Positions 37,401-45,672 of a stretch of DNA of 64,000 nt are shown piece after piece. The DNA is from Belnapia arida (GTDB taxonomy: Bacteria > Pseudomonadota > Alphaproteobacteria > Acetobacterales > Acetobacteraceae), in assembly GCF_016773205.1 (NCBI RefSeq), contig NZ_JAETWB010000005.1:186001-250000 (forward strand). The letters are read 5' to 3'. Below the pieces are notes generated by a model. The model did no database searches and was not told the origin of the DNA. It worked only from the letters and a program-made list of their open reading frames with translations. Each line of letters opens with the position of its first letter. The stretch's first letter is position 1. A program made the position numbers and the translations under genes.

Positions 37401-37797
37401 GACCGCGCTCCTGGTCCTGCTGCTGGCGGGCGGGGCGCGGGCGGAGGAGGGCATGCCCTCCCTCACCGGCGAGCCGGGCGATGCGGCGCGGGGGCGGGCC
37501 ATCGTCACCTCGCGGCAGCGGGGGCTGTGCCTGCTCTGCCATGCCGGGCCCTTCCCCGAGGAGCGGTTCCAGGGCGACCTGGCGCCGAGCCTGGCCGGGG
37601 CAGGAGCGAGGCTGACGGAGGGGCAATTGCGGCTGCGGCTCGTCGATGGGCGACGGTTGAACCCGGACACCATCATGCCCTCCTACTACCGCACCGAGGG
37701 GCTGGTCCGGGTCGGACCGGCCTGGCAGGGGCGGCCGATCCTGGCCGCCGGGGAGATCGAGGATGTCGTCGCCTTCCTTGTCACGCTCAGGGATTGA
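37387..37797 (+). CDS. soxX: sulfur oxidation c-type cytochrome SoxX
   Basis: A 136-residue monoheme cytochrome with a signal peptide (SARTALLVLLLAGGARAEEG). The heme site is C48LLCH in RQRGLCLLCHAGPFPEERFQGD, the distal Met lies in NPDTIMPSYYRTEGL, and IEDVVAFLVTL closes the fold. SoxX pairs with SoxA to attach thiosulfate or other sulfur anions to the SoxY carrier. ATG 37387 lies inside the fccB 3' end; the longer frame upstream is an fccB shadow. Its 3' end overlaps soxY by 35 nt, a tight operon arrangement. Confidence 0.93.
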   Translation: MPSARTALLVLLLAGGARAEEGMPSLTGEPGDAARGRAIVTSRQRGLCLLCHAGPFPEERFQGDLAPSLAGAGARLTEGQLRLRLVDGRRLNPDTIMPSYYRTEGLVRVGPAWQGRPILAAGEIEDVVAFLVTLRD

Positions 37798-38224
37798 ACG
37801 CCGCGCGCTGGGCGCCGGGCTGCTCGCCGTCGTGCTGGCCCGGCCGGCGCGGGCGGAGCGGCCGGGGCTGCGCGAGGCGGTGCTCGGCTTCACCGGCGGG
37901 GCGGAGCCGGCGGAGGGCGGCGTCACGCTCGACATCCCGCCGCTGGTGGAGAACGGCAATACCGTGCCGGTCACCATCGCCGTCGAGAGCCCGATGACGG
38001 AGGAGGAGCATGTCCGCCGCATCGCCCTCTTCAACGAGCGCAACCCGCAGCCGCATGTCGTCACCGCCCGGCTCGGGCCGCGGGCCGGGCGGGCGCGGCT
38101 CTCGACGCGGATGCGGCTCGCCACCTCGCAGCGGCTGGTGGCGGTGGCGGAGATGAGCGACGGCAGCTTCCGCGCGGCGAGCGCGGACGTGATCGTGACG
38201 CTCGCCGCCTGCGTGGAGGGCTGA
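37763..38224 (+). CDS. soxY: thiosulfate oxidation carrier protein SoxY (atypical C-terminus)
   Basis: A 153-residue periplasmic carrier with a signal peptide whose sequence RRALGAGLLAVVLARPARA looks Tat-like, as in other SoxY proteins exported with SoxZ. LDIPPLVENGNTVPVTIAVES and FNERNPQPHVVTARLGP are SoxY signatures. The sulfur-binding cysteine is Cys150, but the usual swinging-arm ending GGCGG is replaced by AACVEG, so the arm is probably less flexible. It overlaps soxX by 35 nt and precedes soxZ by 4 bp. Confidence 0.9.
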   Translation: MSSPSLSRSGIERRALGAGLLAVVLARPARAERPGLREAVLGFTGGAEPAEGGVTLDIPPLVENGNTVPVTIAVESPMTEEEHVRRIALFNERNPQPHVVTARLGPRAGRARLSTRMRLATSQRLVAVAEMSDGSFRAASADVIVTLAACVEG

Positions 38225-38228
38225 GGCG

Positions 38229-38549
38229 ATGGCCCGCGTCCTCATCAACCTGCCCCGCACCGCCCGGCGCGGCGAGGTGATCGAGATCCGCACGCTGATC
38301 CAGCACGTGATGGAGACCGGCTACCGGCCCCGTGCGGATGGCAGCGTCGCGTCGCGCGACATCATCACCCGCTTCGCCTGCCTCTATGACAACGAGGAGG
38401 TCTTCGCGGCGGAGCTGGCGCCCGCCATCGCGGCCAATCCCTTCCTCAGCTTCAGCCTGGTGGCGGCGGAGAGCGGCATCCTCGCCTTCACCTGGACGGG
38501 CGACAACGGCTTCGAGCAGACCGAGACGCGCAGCCTGACGGTGACATGA
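38229..38549 (+). CDS. soxZ: thiosulfate oxidation carrier complex protein SoxZ
   Basis: A 106-residue protein without its own signal peptide, as usual for SoxZ, which is co-exported with SoxY. The family start INLPRTARRGEVIEIRTLIQHVMETGYR and the C-terminal FTWTGDNGFEQTETRSLTV are clear. It stabilises SoxY in the SoxYZ heterodimer. It starts 4 bp after soxY and overlaps the soxA start by four bases (ATGA). Confidence 0.95.
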   Translation: MARVLINLPRTARRGEVIEIRTLIQHVMETGYRPRADGSVASRDIITRFACLYDNEEVFAAELAPAIAANPFLSFSLVAAESGILAFTWTGDNGFEQTETRSLTVT

Positions 38550-39262
38550 GGCGGCTCGCGCTCGCCCTGCTGCTGCTCGGCGCCACGGCGGAGGCGCGCG
38601 AGTCCAGCTTCGCGCTGATGTCGCCGGAGACGCAGGCGATGCAGCGGGAGGACAGCGCCAACCCTGGCATGCTCTGGGTGGAGGAGGGCCGGGCGCTCTG
38701 GGACAGCGCGGGCTGCGCCGGCTGCCATGGCGATGTGGTGGGGATGCGGGGCGTTGCCGCCCGCTACCCGGCCTTGGATGCGGCACCGATCGACCTCGCG
38801 GGGCGGATCGCGCAATGCCAGGAGGCACGGCAGCATCGCACGCCCTTCCCGCGCGAATCCGAGGAGGCGCTGGCGCTCGCGGCGGTCATCGGCCTGCAAT
38901 CGCGCGGGATGCCGGTCAACCCGCCGGACGATCCGCGCCTGGCACCGGCGCTGGCCCGCGGCGAGGCGCTGTACCGCGAGCGGCGCGGGCAGCTCGATCT
39001 CTCCTGCGCGCAATGCCATGACGCCAATGCCGGGCGGCATTTGGCCGGCAGCCCGATCCCGGAGGCGCATCCGACCGGCTATCCGCTCTACCGGCTGGAA
39101 TGGCAGGGCATGGGCTCGCTGCAACGGCGGCTGCGGAATTGCATGATGGGGGTGCGGTCGGAGCCCTATGCCTATGGCGCGCCCGAATACGTCGCCATCG
39201 AGTTGTTCCTGATGCGCCGCGCGGCCGGCATGGCTGTGGAGACGCCGGCCGTACGGCCTTGA
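38546..39262 (+). CDS. soxA: sulfur oxidation c-type cytochrome SoxA (diheme)
   Basis: A 238-residue exported cytochrome. Two heme sites are present, C57AGCH and C154AQCH, indicating the diheme form. Cys199 in LRNCMMGVRSEPYAYG is the active-site cysteine that becomes cysteine persulfide. A signal peptide covers RRLALALLLLGATAEA. SoxXA joins the substrate to Cys150 of SoxY; SoxB would then release sulfate, but no soxB or soxCD gene lies in this window. It is the last gene of the operon and converges on the 39304 binding-protein gene. Confidence 0.94.
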   Translation: MRRLALALLLLGATAEARESSFALMSPETQAMQREDSANPGMLWVEEGRALWDSAGCAGCHGDVVGMRGVAARYPALDAAPIDLAGRIAQCQEARQHRTPFPRESEEALALAAVIGLQSRGMPVNPPDDPRLAPALARGEALYRERRGQLDLSCAQCHDANAGRHLAGSPIPEAHPTGYPLYRLEWQGMGSLQRRLRNCMMGVRSEPYAYGAPEYVAIELFLMRRAAGMAVETPAVRP

Positions 39263-39303
39263 GCCGGGGCGCCCCCCCTGCCAGCCGCCATGCGCCGCGA
39301 GGC

Positions 39304-40872
39304 TCAGCGCTTCTCGACGTTCCAGAACACCATGACGGGCGAGGGCAGCATGCCCTCGATATTGGCCCGGCGGGCATAGGGCATGTCGGCCTGGCCGAGC
39401 GGGCGGTAGGGCTGAACCTCGGCGAGGCGCGCCTGGAGCGCCTCGGCCAGGCGCTTGCGCTCTGCCTCGTCGGCCGCTTCGATGAAGGCCAGACGCAGCC
39501 GCTCCGCCTCCTCGTCGCAGGGCCAGCCGGCCCAGTTGCGGCCGTCGCAGGCCATGCCGGTGCCGATATTCGTCAGCGGATGGAACATCGTCGCGCCCGA
39601 GGCGCCGGTGGCGAAGATGTTCCAGCCGCCCTGGGCGGGCGGGTCCTTCCGCGGCTGGCGGGTGATGACCGTGCCCCAGTCGTTGTATTGCAGGTCGATG
39701 TTCATCCCCGCCTGGCGCATGCCGGCGGCGGCGACCTCCGCCATGCGGCCGATCCAGGGAATGTCGTTGGTGGTGATGAAGACCAGCCGCTCGCCGCGGT
39801 AGCCGGCCTCGGCGAGGAGCGAGCGGGCGCGCTCCAGGTTCGGCCGGGCGTAGGGCGCCGACCCGGCCTCCGACCCATAGGCGGTGCCGCAGACGAAGAA
39901 GGCCTCGCAACGCCGCCACCAGCGCTGGTCGCCGAAGCCGGCGGCCATGGCTTCCGCCTGGTCGACGATATAGGCCAGGGCCAGCCGTGCGCGTGGGTCG
40001 TTGAAGGGCGGGAAGAGGCTGTTCGGCCGCAGCATGCCCTGGGTGCCGAGGGCGTTCAGCCGGTCCACCACCGTGCCGCGCTGGCGGGAGACGACAGGCA
40101 CGAGATCGGTCGCCACCTGCTCCCAGATGTCGATCTCGCCCGATTGCAGCGCGGCGGCGACGGTCGAGGCATCGGGGATGTTGCGCCACTCCACCCGGTC
40201 CACCTTCACCACGCGGCCGCCGGCGAGGCCATCGGCCGGCTCGCTGCGCGGGCGGTAGTCGGGGTTGCGCGCATAGACGACGCGCTGCCCGGCCATCCAG
40301 TCCTCGCGGACGAAGCGGAAGGGGCCGGAGCCTATGGTGGTCGCGATCGGGCGGCCGGGATCGGTCGCCGCATCCTCCTCGCGCATGATGGCCGGGATGG
40401 CGCCGACGGCGGAGCCGAGCGCATAGGTCATCAGCCCGAAGGGACGCTTGAGGACGAGGGCGAAGCTGCGCTCGTCGGTGATGTCGAGGCTGGCCAGCGC
40501 ATCGCCGAGGCGGGAGCCGACGATGTCGCGCGCCATCCAGCGGCGGAGCGAGGCGGCGACGTCGCGCGTCGTCACCGCCCTGCCGTCATGGAAGCGGAGG
40601 CCTTCGCGCAGGGTGAAGCGCCAGGTGAGCCCATCCTCGCTGACCGACCAGCGCTCCACCATCTGCGGCCGGGGCTGCAGGCCGGAGTCCCAGGCGAAGA
40701 GGGTCTCGTAGATCATCAGCCCGTGCAGCCGGGTGATGCTGACGGAGACGGCGACGGGGTCGAGCGTCTTCAGGTCGGCATGCGGCACGACGCGCAGCAC
40801 GGATTGCGCGGCGGCGGGCAGCGCCAGCCCGGCGCCGAGCAGGGCGGCCAGGATGGTGGAGCGGAGCGTCAT
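39304..40872 (-). CDS. ABC transporter substrate-binding protein, family 5 (second orphan copy)
   Basis: A 522-residue DppA-like periplasmic protein. ATG 40872 with GAAGG upstream gives a clear signal peptide (LRSTILAALLGAGLALPAAAQ). SVLRVVPHADLKTLDPVAVS, FTLREGLRFHDGRAVTTRDV and LSEAGYRGERL-like segments match the family and the 16477-18054 paralogue. The frame extends upstream across the hydrolase gene but without similarity. No permease is nearby. Immediately upstream (13 bp) on the same strand is a D-aminopeptidase-like hydrolase, suggesting import of a peptide that it then cleaves. Confidence 0.9.
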   Translation of the reverse strand: MTLRSTILAALLGAGLALPAAAQSVLRVVPHADLKTLDPVAVSVSITRLHGLMIYETLFAWDSGLQPRPQMVERWSVSEDGLTWRFTLREGLRFHDGRAVTTRDVAASLRRWMARDIVGSRLGDALASLDITDERSFALVLKRPFGLMTYALGSAVGAIPAIMREEDAATDPGRPIATTIGSGPFRFVREDWMAGQRVVYARNPDYRPRSEPADGLAGGRVVKVDRVEWRNIPDASTVAAALQSGEIDIWEQVATDLVPVVSRQRGTVVDRLNALGTQGMLRPNSLFPPFNDPRARLALAYIVDQAEAMAAGFGDQRWWRRCEAFFVCGTAYGSEAGSAPYARPNLERARSLLAEAGYRGERLVFITTNDIPWIGRMAEVAAAGMRQAGMNIDLQYNDWGTVITRQPRKDPPAQGGWNIFATGASGATMFHPLTNIGTGMACDGRNWAGWPCDEEAERLRLAFIEAADEAERKRLAEALQARLAEVQPYRPLGQADMPYARRANIEGMLPSPVMVFWNVEKR

Positions 40873-40885
40873 CGGTGGCCTTCCT

Positions 40886-42409
40886 TCATGCCCGCCGGTA
40901 ATCGAGCACCCGGCAGCGGTTGGTGACGAGGCGGGCGCGGTCGCCCTGGACATGCAGGCAGGGGCGCTGCGCCCAGGGCCCGTCGGCCCGGCGGAACAAT
41001 GCGCGCCCGCCGCCGAGCGGCAGCAGCGGCATGGCGGCGCGCAGCGGGCCGGTGCCCATGGTAAGCGTCCCACCGCCGGGGCCGATGGCGAAAGCGCTGC
41101 CGAACTCCTCGTTGCGCCATTCGCCCTGCCAGGCGGGGTCGTGGGCGGCGTCCTGCACGGGGAGGAAGCGGCGGGCGACGTGGTTCACCTCGCCGGCGAT
41201 CGCCGCGCCCTCCTGACGGAGGCGCATCCACATATAGGGGCTGCACGAAACGGCCCAGCCATCCTCGCCCGCGACGAGGCCTTCGCGCGCGCCAAGGAAG
41301 GTGACGGCGCTGCCCTCCACCTCGATCCAGAAGGGCCCGCCATCCGCGGCGGCATAGAGGCCCGGGCGGAGCGTGCCGGGCAGGACCGGTGGCGCCGGGT
41401 CGAGGCCAAGGCCGGCCGCCATCACCGCCAGCGCCAGGGCGAGGCTGTCCACGTCCTCCCGGTTGGTCAGGACGATGACGCCAGCCTCCAGCTCGCGGCT
41501 GAACAGGACCTGGTTCTTGAAGCCGGGCAGCGACCCGCCATGGCCGAGCAGGACATGCGGGCCGAGCGGCGTGCGGCCGAGGCCGAGGCCATAGGCGGTC
41601 TCCCGCCCGTCGACGAGGCGGCGCGGCGCCGCGAGGGCGTCGAGCACACCGGCGAGCGGGCCGTGCCCTGCCATGAGCGCAACAAGCCAGGCGGCGAGGT
41701 CGAGGGCCGGGCCGGCGAGGCCGCCCGAGGCGGAGAGATGCGGGCCGTAGCGCCCCTCATGCCAGCGCCCGGCGTCGTCGCGCCAGTAGCCGCGGGCGAG
41801 GCCGGGCACCGGGTCGGTCCAGTCCTCGGGGAACTGCGTCGCCGCCATGCCGAGCGGCTTGAAGAAGGTCTCGCGCCAAGCCGCGCCGACATCGCCGGCC
41901 CGGCCTTCGAGCAGGTGCTGCATGAGGCGGTAGCCGGTATTGGTGTAGCTGATTTCCGTCCCTTGCGGGTAATTCAGCGCCGGCAGCCTCGCCACCAAGT
42001 CGAGGAGCATGTCCCGCGACATGGCGGCCGAGGGCGGCACATGGCACTGCCAGGCGGCCTCCATGGCATCCGGCAGGCCGGAGGTCATGCCGAGCGCATG
42101 GCCGACCGTCACCGCGCCCACGGCCGGGGAGAGGCCGGGCAGGTGACCGCCGAGCCTGGCCTCCAGCCCCGGCCCGGCGCGCAGGGCCAGGGCGGCGAGC
42201 ACCTGCTTGGTGAGGGAGGCCCAGCGGAAGGCGGTGTCCGGGGTGATCCCGAGGCCATGGGCCAGGTCGGCGAGGCCGCCGCAGGCGGCATGGGTCGGGC
42301 CGTCGCGACCGAACAGGAGGATTGCCCCGCCTGGCCCCGCCTCGGCCGTCCAGGCGGCGGCCTGGGCTTCGGCATGGGCGGCGGCGGCGCTGCGATCGAA
42401 GCGGGGCAT
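40886..42409 (-). CDS. penicillin-binding-protein-like serine hydrolase, D-aminopeptidase candidate
   Basis: A 507-residue beta-lactamase-superfamily protein. Ser65 and Lys68 form the SxxK motif (WASLTKQ), SYTNTGY gives the YxN motif, and GHGGSLPG is the HxG motif. The ~170-residue C-terminal extension past the catalytic domain fits D-aminopeptidase architecture (about 520 residues, catalytic domain plus beta-barrel domains) better than plain esterases. No signal peptide is seen, so it is cytoplasmic. Adjacent is a family-5 peptide-binding protein, consistent with D-peptide turnover. An esterase or class C beta-lactamase homologue remains possible. Confidence 0.8.
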   Translation of the reverse strand: MPRFDRSAAAAHAEAQAAAWTAEAGPGGAILLFGRDGPTHAACGGLADLAHGLGITPDTAFRWASLTKQVLAALALRAGPGLEARLGGHLPGLSPAVGAVTVGHALGMTSGLPDAMEAAWQCHVPPSAAMSRDMLLDLVARLPALNYPQGTEISYTNTGYRLMQHLLEGRAGDVGAAWRETFFKPLGMAATQFPEDWTDPVPGLARGYWRDDAGRWHEGRYGPHLSASGGLAGPALDLAAWLVALMAGHGPLAGVLDALAAPRRLVDGRETAYGLGLGRTPLGPHVLLGHGGSLPGFKNQVLFSRELEAGVIVLTNREDVDSLALALAVMAAGLGLDPAPPVLPGTLRPGLYAAADGGPFWIEVEGSAVTFLGAREGLVAGEDGWAVSCSPYMWMRLRQEGAAIAGEVNHVARRFLPVQDAAHDPAWQGEWRNEEFGSAFAIGPGGGTLTMGTGPLRAAMPLLPLGGGRALFRRADGPWAQRPCLHVQGDRARLVTNRCRVLDYRRA

Positions 42410-42528
42410 GAGGCACGGTGGCGCAACGGCGGCGAAAAGGAAAGCCGCCGGCCAAGCCCTTGTCCTCGCGCGGCAAACGGGGCATCTGGCCCGCTCCGGC
42501 CACCTCCAGCCCCGTCAGGACCAGGACC

Positions 42529-43764
42529 ATGCGCGTGAAGGATGTCAAGAAGGTCGTTCTGGCCTATTCCGGCGGCCTCGATACCAGCGTCATCCTGAAG
42601 TGGCTCCAGACCACCTATCGATGCGAGGTGGTGACCTTCACCGCCGATCTCGGCCAGGGCGAGGAACTGGGCCCGGCGCGGGACAAGGCGCTGCTGCTCG
42701 GCATCAAGCCGGAGAACATCTTCATCCGCGACCTGCGTGAGGAATTCGTGCGGGACTTCGTCTTCCCGATGTTCCGGATGAATGCCCTGTATGAGGGCCA
42801 GTACCTGCTCGGCACCTCGATCGCCCGGCCGCTGATCGCGCAGGAGCAGATCCGCATCGCCGAGGAGGTCGGCGCCGATGCCGTCGCCCATGGCGCGACC
42901 GGCAAAGGCAACGACCAGGTGCGCTTCGAGATCGGCTACTACGCGCTGAAGCCCGATGTGAAGGTCATCGCCCCCTGGCGCGAGTGGGAGCTGACGAGCC
43001 GCACCAAGCTGCTGGAGTTCGCCGAGGCCAACCAGATCCCCATCGCCAAGGACAAGCGCGGCGAGGCGCCCTTCTCGGTCGACGCCAACCTGCTGCACAG
43101 CTCCTCCGAGGGGAAGATCCTCGAGGAGCCCTGGGACGCGCCGGACGAGATGGTCTGGCAGCGCACCATCAGCCCGATGGAGGCGCCCGACAGCCCGACC
43201 GAGATCGTGGTCGAGTTCGAGCGCGGCGACGCGGTCGGCATCAACGGGCGCCGCATGTCCCCGGCGACGCTGCTGACCGAGCTGAACGCGCTCGGCAAAG
43301 CCAACGGCATCGGCCGGCTCGACCTGGTCGAGAACCGCTTCGTCGGGATGAAGTCGCGCGGCTGCTACGAGACGCCGGGCGGCACCATCCTCTGGCAGGC
43401 GCACCGGGCCATGGAAAGCATCACCCTCGACCGCGAGGCGGCGCATCTCAAGGATAGCCTGATGCCGCGCTATGCCGAGATCGTCTATAACGGCTTCTGG
43501 TTCAGCCCGGAGCGGCGGATGATCCAGGCCATGGCGGACGAGAGCCAGCACAGCGTCAGCGGCGAGGTACGGATGAAGCTCTACAAGGGCAATGTCATCG
43601 TCACCGGCCGCCGCTCGCCCAACAGCCTCTACTCGATGAAGCACGTCACCTTCGAGGAGGACCAGGGCGCCTACGACCAGTTCGACGCGCAGGGCTTCAT
43701 CAAGCTGAACGCGCTGCGGCTCCGCCTCGGCGCCATGGCCGGGCGCCGCGGCGGCGCGCTGTAG
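42529..43764 (+). CDS. argG: argininosuccinate synthase
   Basis: Cytoplasmic ATP-dependent ligase joining citrulline and aspartate in arginine biosynthesis. The PP-loop [12 protein letters not shown] is at residues 11-22; [10 protein letters not shown], the [13 protein letters not shown] loop and [12 protein letters not shown] are all conserved. ATG 42529 (411 residues, the family norm) follows AGGACCAGG; the upstream extension of the frame has no similarity. It diverges from the serine-hydrolase gene across about 120 bp. An argininosuccinate-lyase-like gene lies 4 kb downstream but encodes an exported protein and is unlikely to be its pathway partner. Confidence 0.97.
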   Translation: MRVKDVKKVVLAYSGGLDTSVILKWLQTTYRCEVVTFTADLGQGEELGPARDKALLLGIKPENIFIRDLREEFVRDFVFPMFRMNALYEGQYLLGTSIARPLIAQEQIRIAEEVGADAVAHGATGKGNDQVRFEIGYYALKPDVKVIAPWREWELTSRTKLLEFAEANQIPIAKDKRGEAPFSVDANLLHSSSEGKILEEPWDAPDEMVWQRTISPMEAPDSPTEIVVEFERGDAVGINGRRMSPATLLTELNALGKANGIGRLDLVENRFVGMKSRGCYETPGGTILWQAHRAMESITLDREAAHLKDSLMPRYAEIVYNGFWFSPERRMIQAMADESQHSVSGEVRMKLYKGNVIVTGRRSPNSLYSMKHVTFEEDQGAYDQFDAQGFIKLNALRLRLGAMAGRRGGAL

Positions 43765-43766
43765 CC

Positions 43767-44555
43767 ATGCGGTGGCCGCGGCGCGATCGGGTCCGGGTCG
43801 TGCTGCGGAGGCTCTACCGGGCGGAGGTGCCGGAGGCCCGGCGCTTCCGCTATGCCCTGCTCGGCCTCGACCTGGTCAGCATCGGCTGGATCGTCACGGC
43901 TTCCTTCCTGCCGCTCAGCACGCCGGTGCTGGCGGTGGATGTCGGGCTCGGCCTCGTCCTGCTGGCCGAGTTCGCCGCACGGGTCGGTGCCAGCGCGCGA
44001 CCCTGGCGGAGCCTGACGCAGCCGCTGGAGCTGGCCGACCTGCTCGGCATCCTCTCCCTGCTGCTCGCGCCGCTGCTGCATGGCGGGCTCGGCTTCCTCC
44101 GGGTGCTGCGGACGCTGCGGCTGCTGCATTCGGTCCGGCTGATCACCTCGCTCCGCAGCGACCTTCCCTTCTTCCGCCAGAACGAGGAGGCGGCGCTGGC
44201 GGCGGCGCAGCTCGGCGTCTTCATCTTCGTCATGACCGGCGTGGTCTTCGAGACGCAGCACCGCGGCAACCCGCACATCACCAACTACTCGGACGCGCTT
44301 TACTTCACCGTCACCACCCTGACGACGACGGGCTTCGGCGACATCACCCTGCAGGGGCCGCTCGGGCGCTTGCTCTCTGTGGTAATCATGCTGGCGGGCG
44401 TCACCCTGTTCCTCCGGCTGGCGCAGACGCTGTTCCGGCCGAACAAGGTGCGCTTCTCCTGCCCGGATTGCGGCCTGCAGCGGCACGAGCCGGATGCGGT
44501 CCACTGCAAGGCCTGCGGCATCCTGCTCAACATCCCGGACGAGGGCGAGGGCTGA
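43767..44555 (+). CDS. voltage-gated-type potassium channel with C-terminal zinc ribbon
   Basis: A 262-residue Kv-like channel with about six membrane segments. An S4-like arginine ladder is visible (RVLRTLRLLHSVRLITSLRS). The pore loop TVTTLTTTGFGDITL has a GFG filter (Gly189-Phe190-Gly191) in place of GYG. The cytoplasmic tail ends in a two-knuckle zinc ribbon with CPDC at 232-235 and CKAC at 247-250. The ATG lies 3 bp after argG, so the two are co-transcribed. Gating voltage dependence and ion selectivity are inferred from family only. Confidence 0.85.
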   Translation: MRWPRRDRVRVVLRRLYRAEVPEARRFRYALLGLDLVSIGWIVTASFLPLSTPVLAVDVGLGLVLLAEFAARVGASARPWRSLTQPLELADLLGILSLLLAPLLHGGLGFLRVLRTLRLLHSVRLITSLRSDLPFFRQNEEAALAAAQLGVFIFVMTGVVFETQHRGNPHITNYSDALYFTVTTLTTTGFGDITLQGPLGRLLSVVIMLAGVTLFLRLAQTLFRPNKVRFSCPDCGLQRHEPDAVHCKACGILLNIPDEGEG

Positions 44556-44599
44556 CTGGAGCGGCCTCCGCTCGACCGCGCTCGCGGAAGCCGCTCCAG
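44556..44599 (+). terminator. strong hairpin after the potassium-channel gene
   Basis: CTGGAGCGGC (44556-44565) pairs with GCCGCTCCAG (44590-44599), and an inner stem TCCGC/GCGGA (44567-44571 and 44584-44588) extends it. It begins directly after the channel stop codon. No T-run follows, so it resembles a GC-rich factor-independent or stabilising structure. It is probably the 3' end of argG-channel transcripts. Confidence 0.6.
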
Positions 44600-44618
44600 C
44601 CTGTTGTCCAATCGATCA

Positions 44619-44639
44619 AATTACCCCTCCCGGGTAATT
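44619..44639 (-). terminator. hairpin downstream of the TctC-type gene
   Basis: AATTACCC (44619-44626) and GGGTAATT (44632-44639) form a perfect 8-bp stem with loop CTCCC. On the minus strand the stem is followed by TTTG. It lies 21 bp beyond the stop of the binding-protein gene at 44660 and separates the two convergent transcription units. The two hairpins differ in sequence, one for each direction. Confidence 0.55.
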
Positions 44640-44659
44640 CCACCCGTCCGGGGTTTGCT

Positions 44660-45622
44660 CTACTCCGCCCGGAGACCGGTCTGGGCGACGATCTGCTTCA
44701 CCACCGCCCGCTCGCGCTGGATGCGGGCGGCGAAGGCGGCGGAGCCTTCGGTGACCACGTCGTTGCCGGCCATCGTCAGCCGCTCCTGCGTCGCCGGGTC
44801 GCCGGTGGCGGCCAGCAGCGCCGCTTCCAGCCTGGCCATGACGGGGGCGGGCGTGCCGGCGGGCGCGAAGAGGCCGTTCCAGCTCGTCAGGTCGTAGCCC
44901 GGGAAGCCGCTTTCGGCGATGGTCGGCAGGCTGCGCAGGCTGCCGCGGCGCTCGCCGCTGGTCAGCGCCAGGCCACGCACCTTGCCGTCCTGGATCAGCG
45001 GGCCGAAGGTATTGGCCGTGCCGATCGCCGCGTCGATGACGCCGCCCGCCAGGTCGCGCGCCGATTCCGCGCCGCCGCGGTAGGGGATGTGCTCCAGCCT
45101 GATGCCGGCGCGCCTCTCCAGCAGGGCGCCGGCCAGGTGACCGACCGTGCCGATGCCGGGCGTGCCGTAGCTGACGCCGGGATGGGCCTTCGCATAGGCG
45201 CGGAAGCCGGCGACATCCTGCGCCGGGAAGTCGTGCCGGACGACCAGGACGTAGGGCAGCGCGACCGCCTGGCCGACCGGGGCAAAGGCCGTCTCGTAGT
45301 CAAAGGTGAGGCCCTTGACGATGAAGGGCACGACGAGGAAGGCGAAGCTCTCGAAGAGCAGCGTATGGCCGTCGGCCGGTGATTGCGCGACGGCCCCGGC
45401 GCCGATCGAGCCGCCGGCGCCCGTGCGGTTCTCGATGACGATGCCCTGGCCGAGATGCTCCGCCATCTTCGGCGCCAGCAGGCGCACCACCGTGTCGGAC
45501 TGGCCGCCGGGGGCATAGGGGGCGATGATGCGGATCGGGCGGTCCGGCCAGGCCTGCGACGCGGCAGGGCGGATGGCGGCAGCCGCGAGCGCGCCCCCGA
45601 TCAGCATGCGGCGTCCTGGCAT
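44660..45622 (-). CDS. tripartite tricarboxylate transporter (TctC/Bug) substrate-binding protein
   Basis: A 320-residue periplasmic protein. After a signal peptide (RRMLIGGALAAAAIRPAAS) comes WPDRPIRIIAPYAPGGQSD and IVIENRTGAGGSIGA, both diagnostic for Bug proteins. PIAESGFPGYDLTSWNGLFAP near the C-terminus is also conserved. ATG 45622 has GGGGGAGGAGG upstream. No tctA or tctB membrane genes are adjacent, as is common for this expanded family, so the ligand and transporter partner are unknown. Confidence 0.92.
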   Translation of the reverse strand: MPGRRMLIGGALAAAAIRPAASQAWPDRPIRIIAPYAPGGQSDTVVRLLAPKMAEHLGQGIVIENRTGAGGSIGAGAVAQSPADGHTLLFESFAFLVVPFIVKGLTFDYETAFAPVGQAVALPYVLVVRHDFPAQDVAGFRAYAKAHPGVSYGTPGIGTVGHLAGALLERRAGIRLEHIPYRGGAESARDLAGGVIDAAIGTANTFGPLIQDGKVRGLALTSGERRGSLRSLPTIAESGFPGYDLTSWNGLFAPAGTPAPVMARLEAALLAATGDPATQERLTMAGNDVVTEGSAAFAARIQRERAVVKQIVAQTGLRAE

Positions 45623-45672
45623 GGCCTCCTCCCCCGGCTTTCGGCGCAGGCTGCGGGCGCGGGCGGCGACGG

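Noticed and set aside
44600-44618. FNR-like TTGT...TCAA sequence
   Set aside because: The half-sites are spaced by too many bases to match the TTG(A/C)-N6-(T/G)CAA pattern, and the spot lies between convergent terminators.
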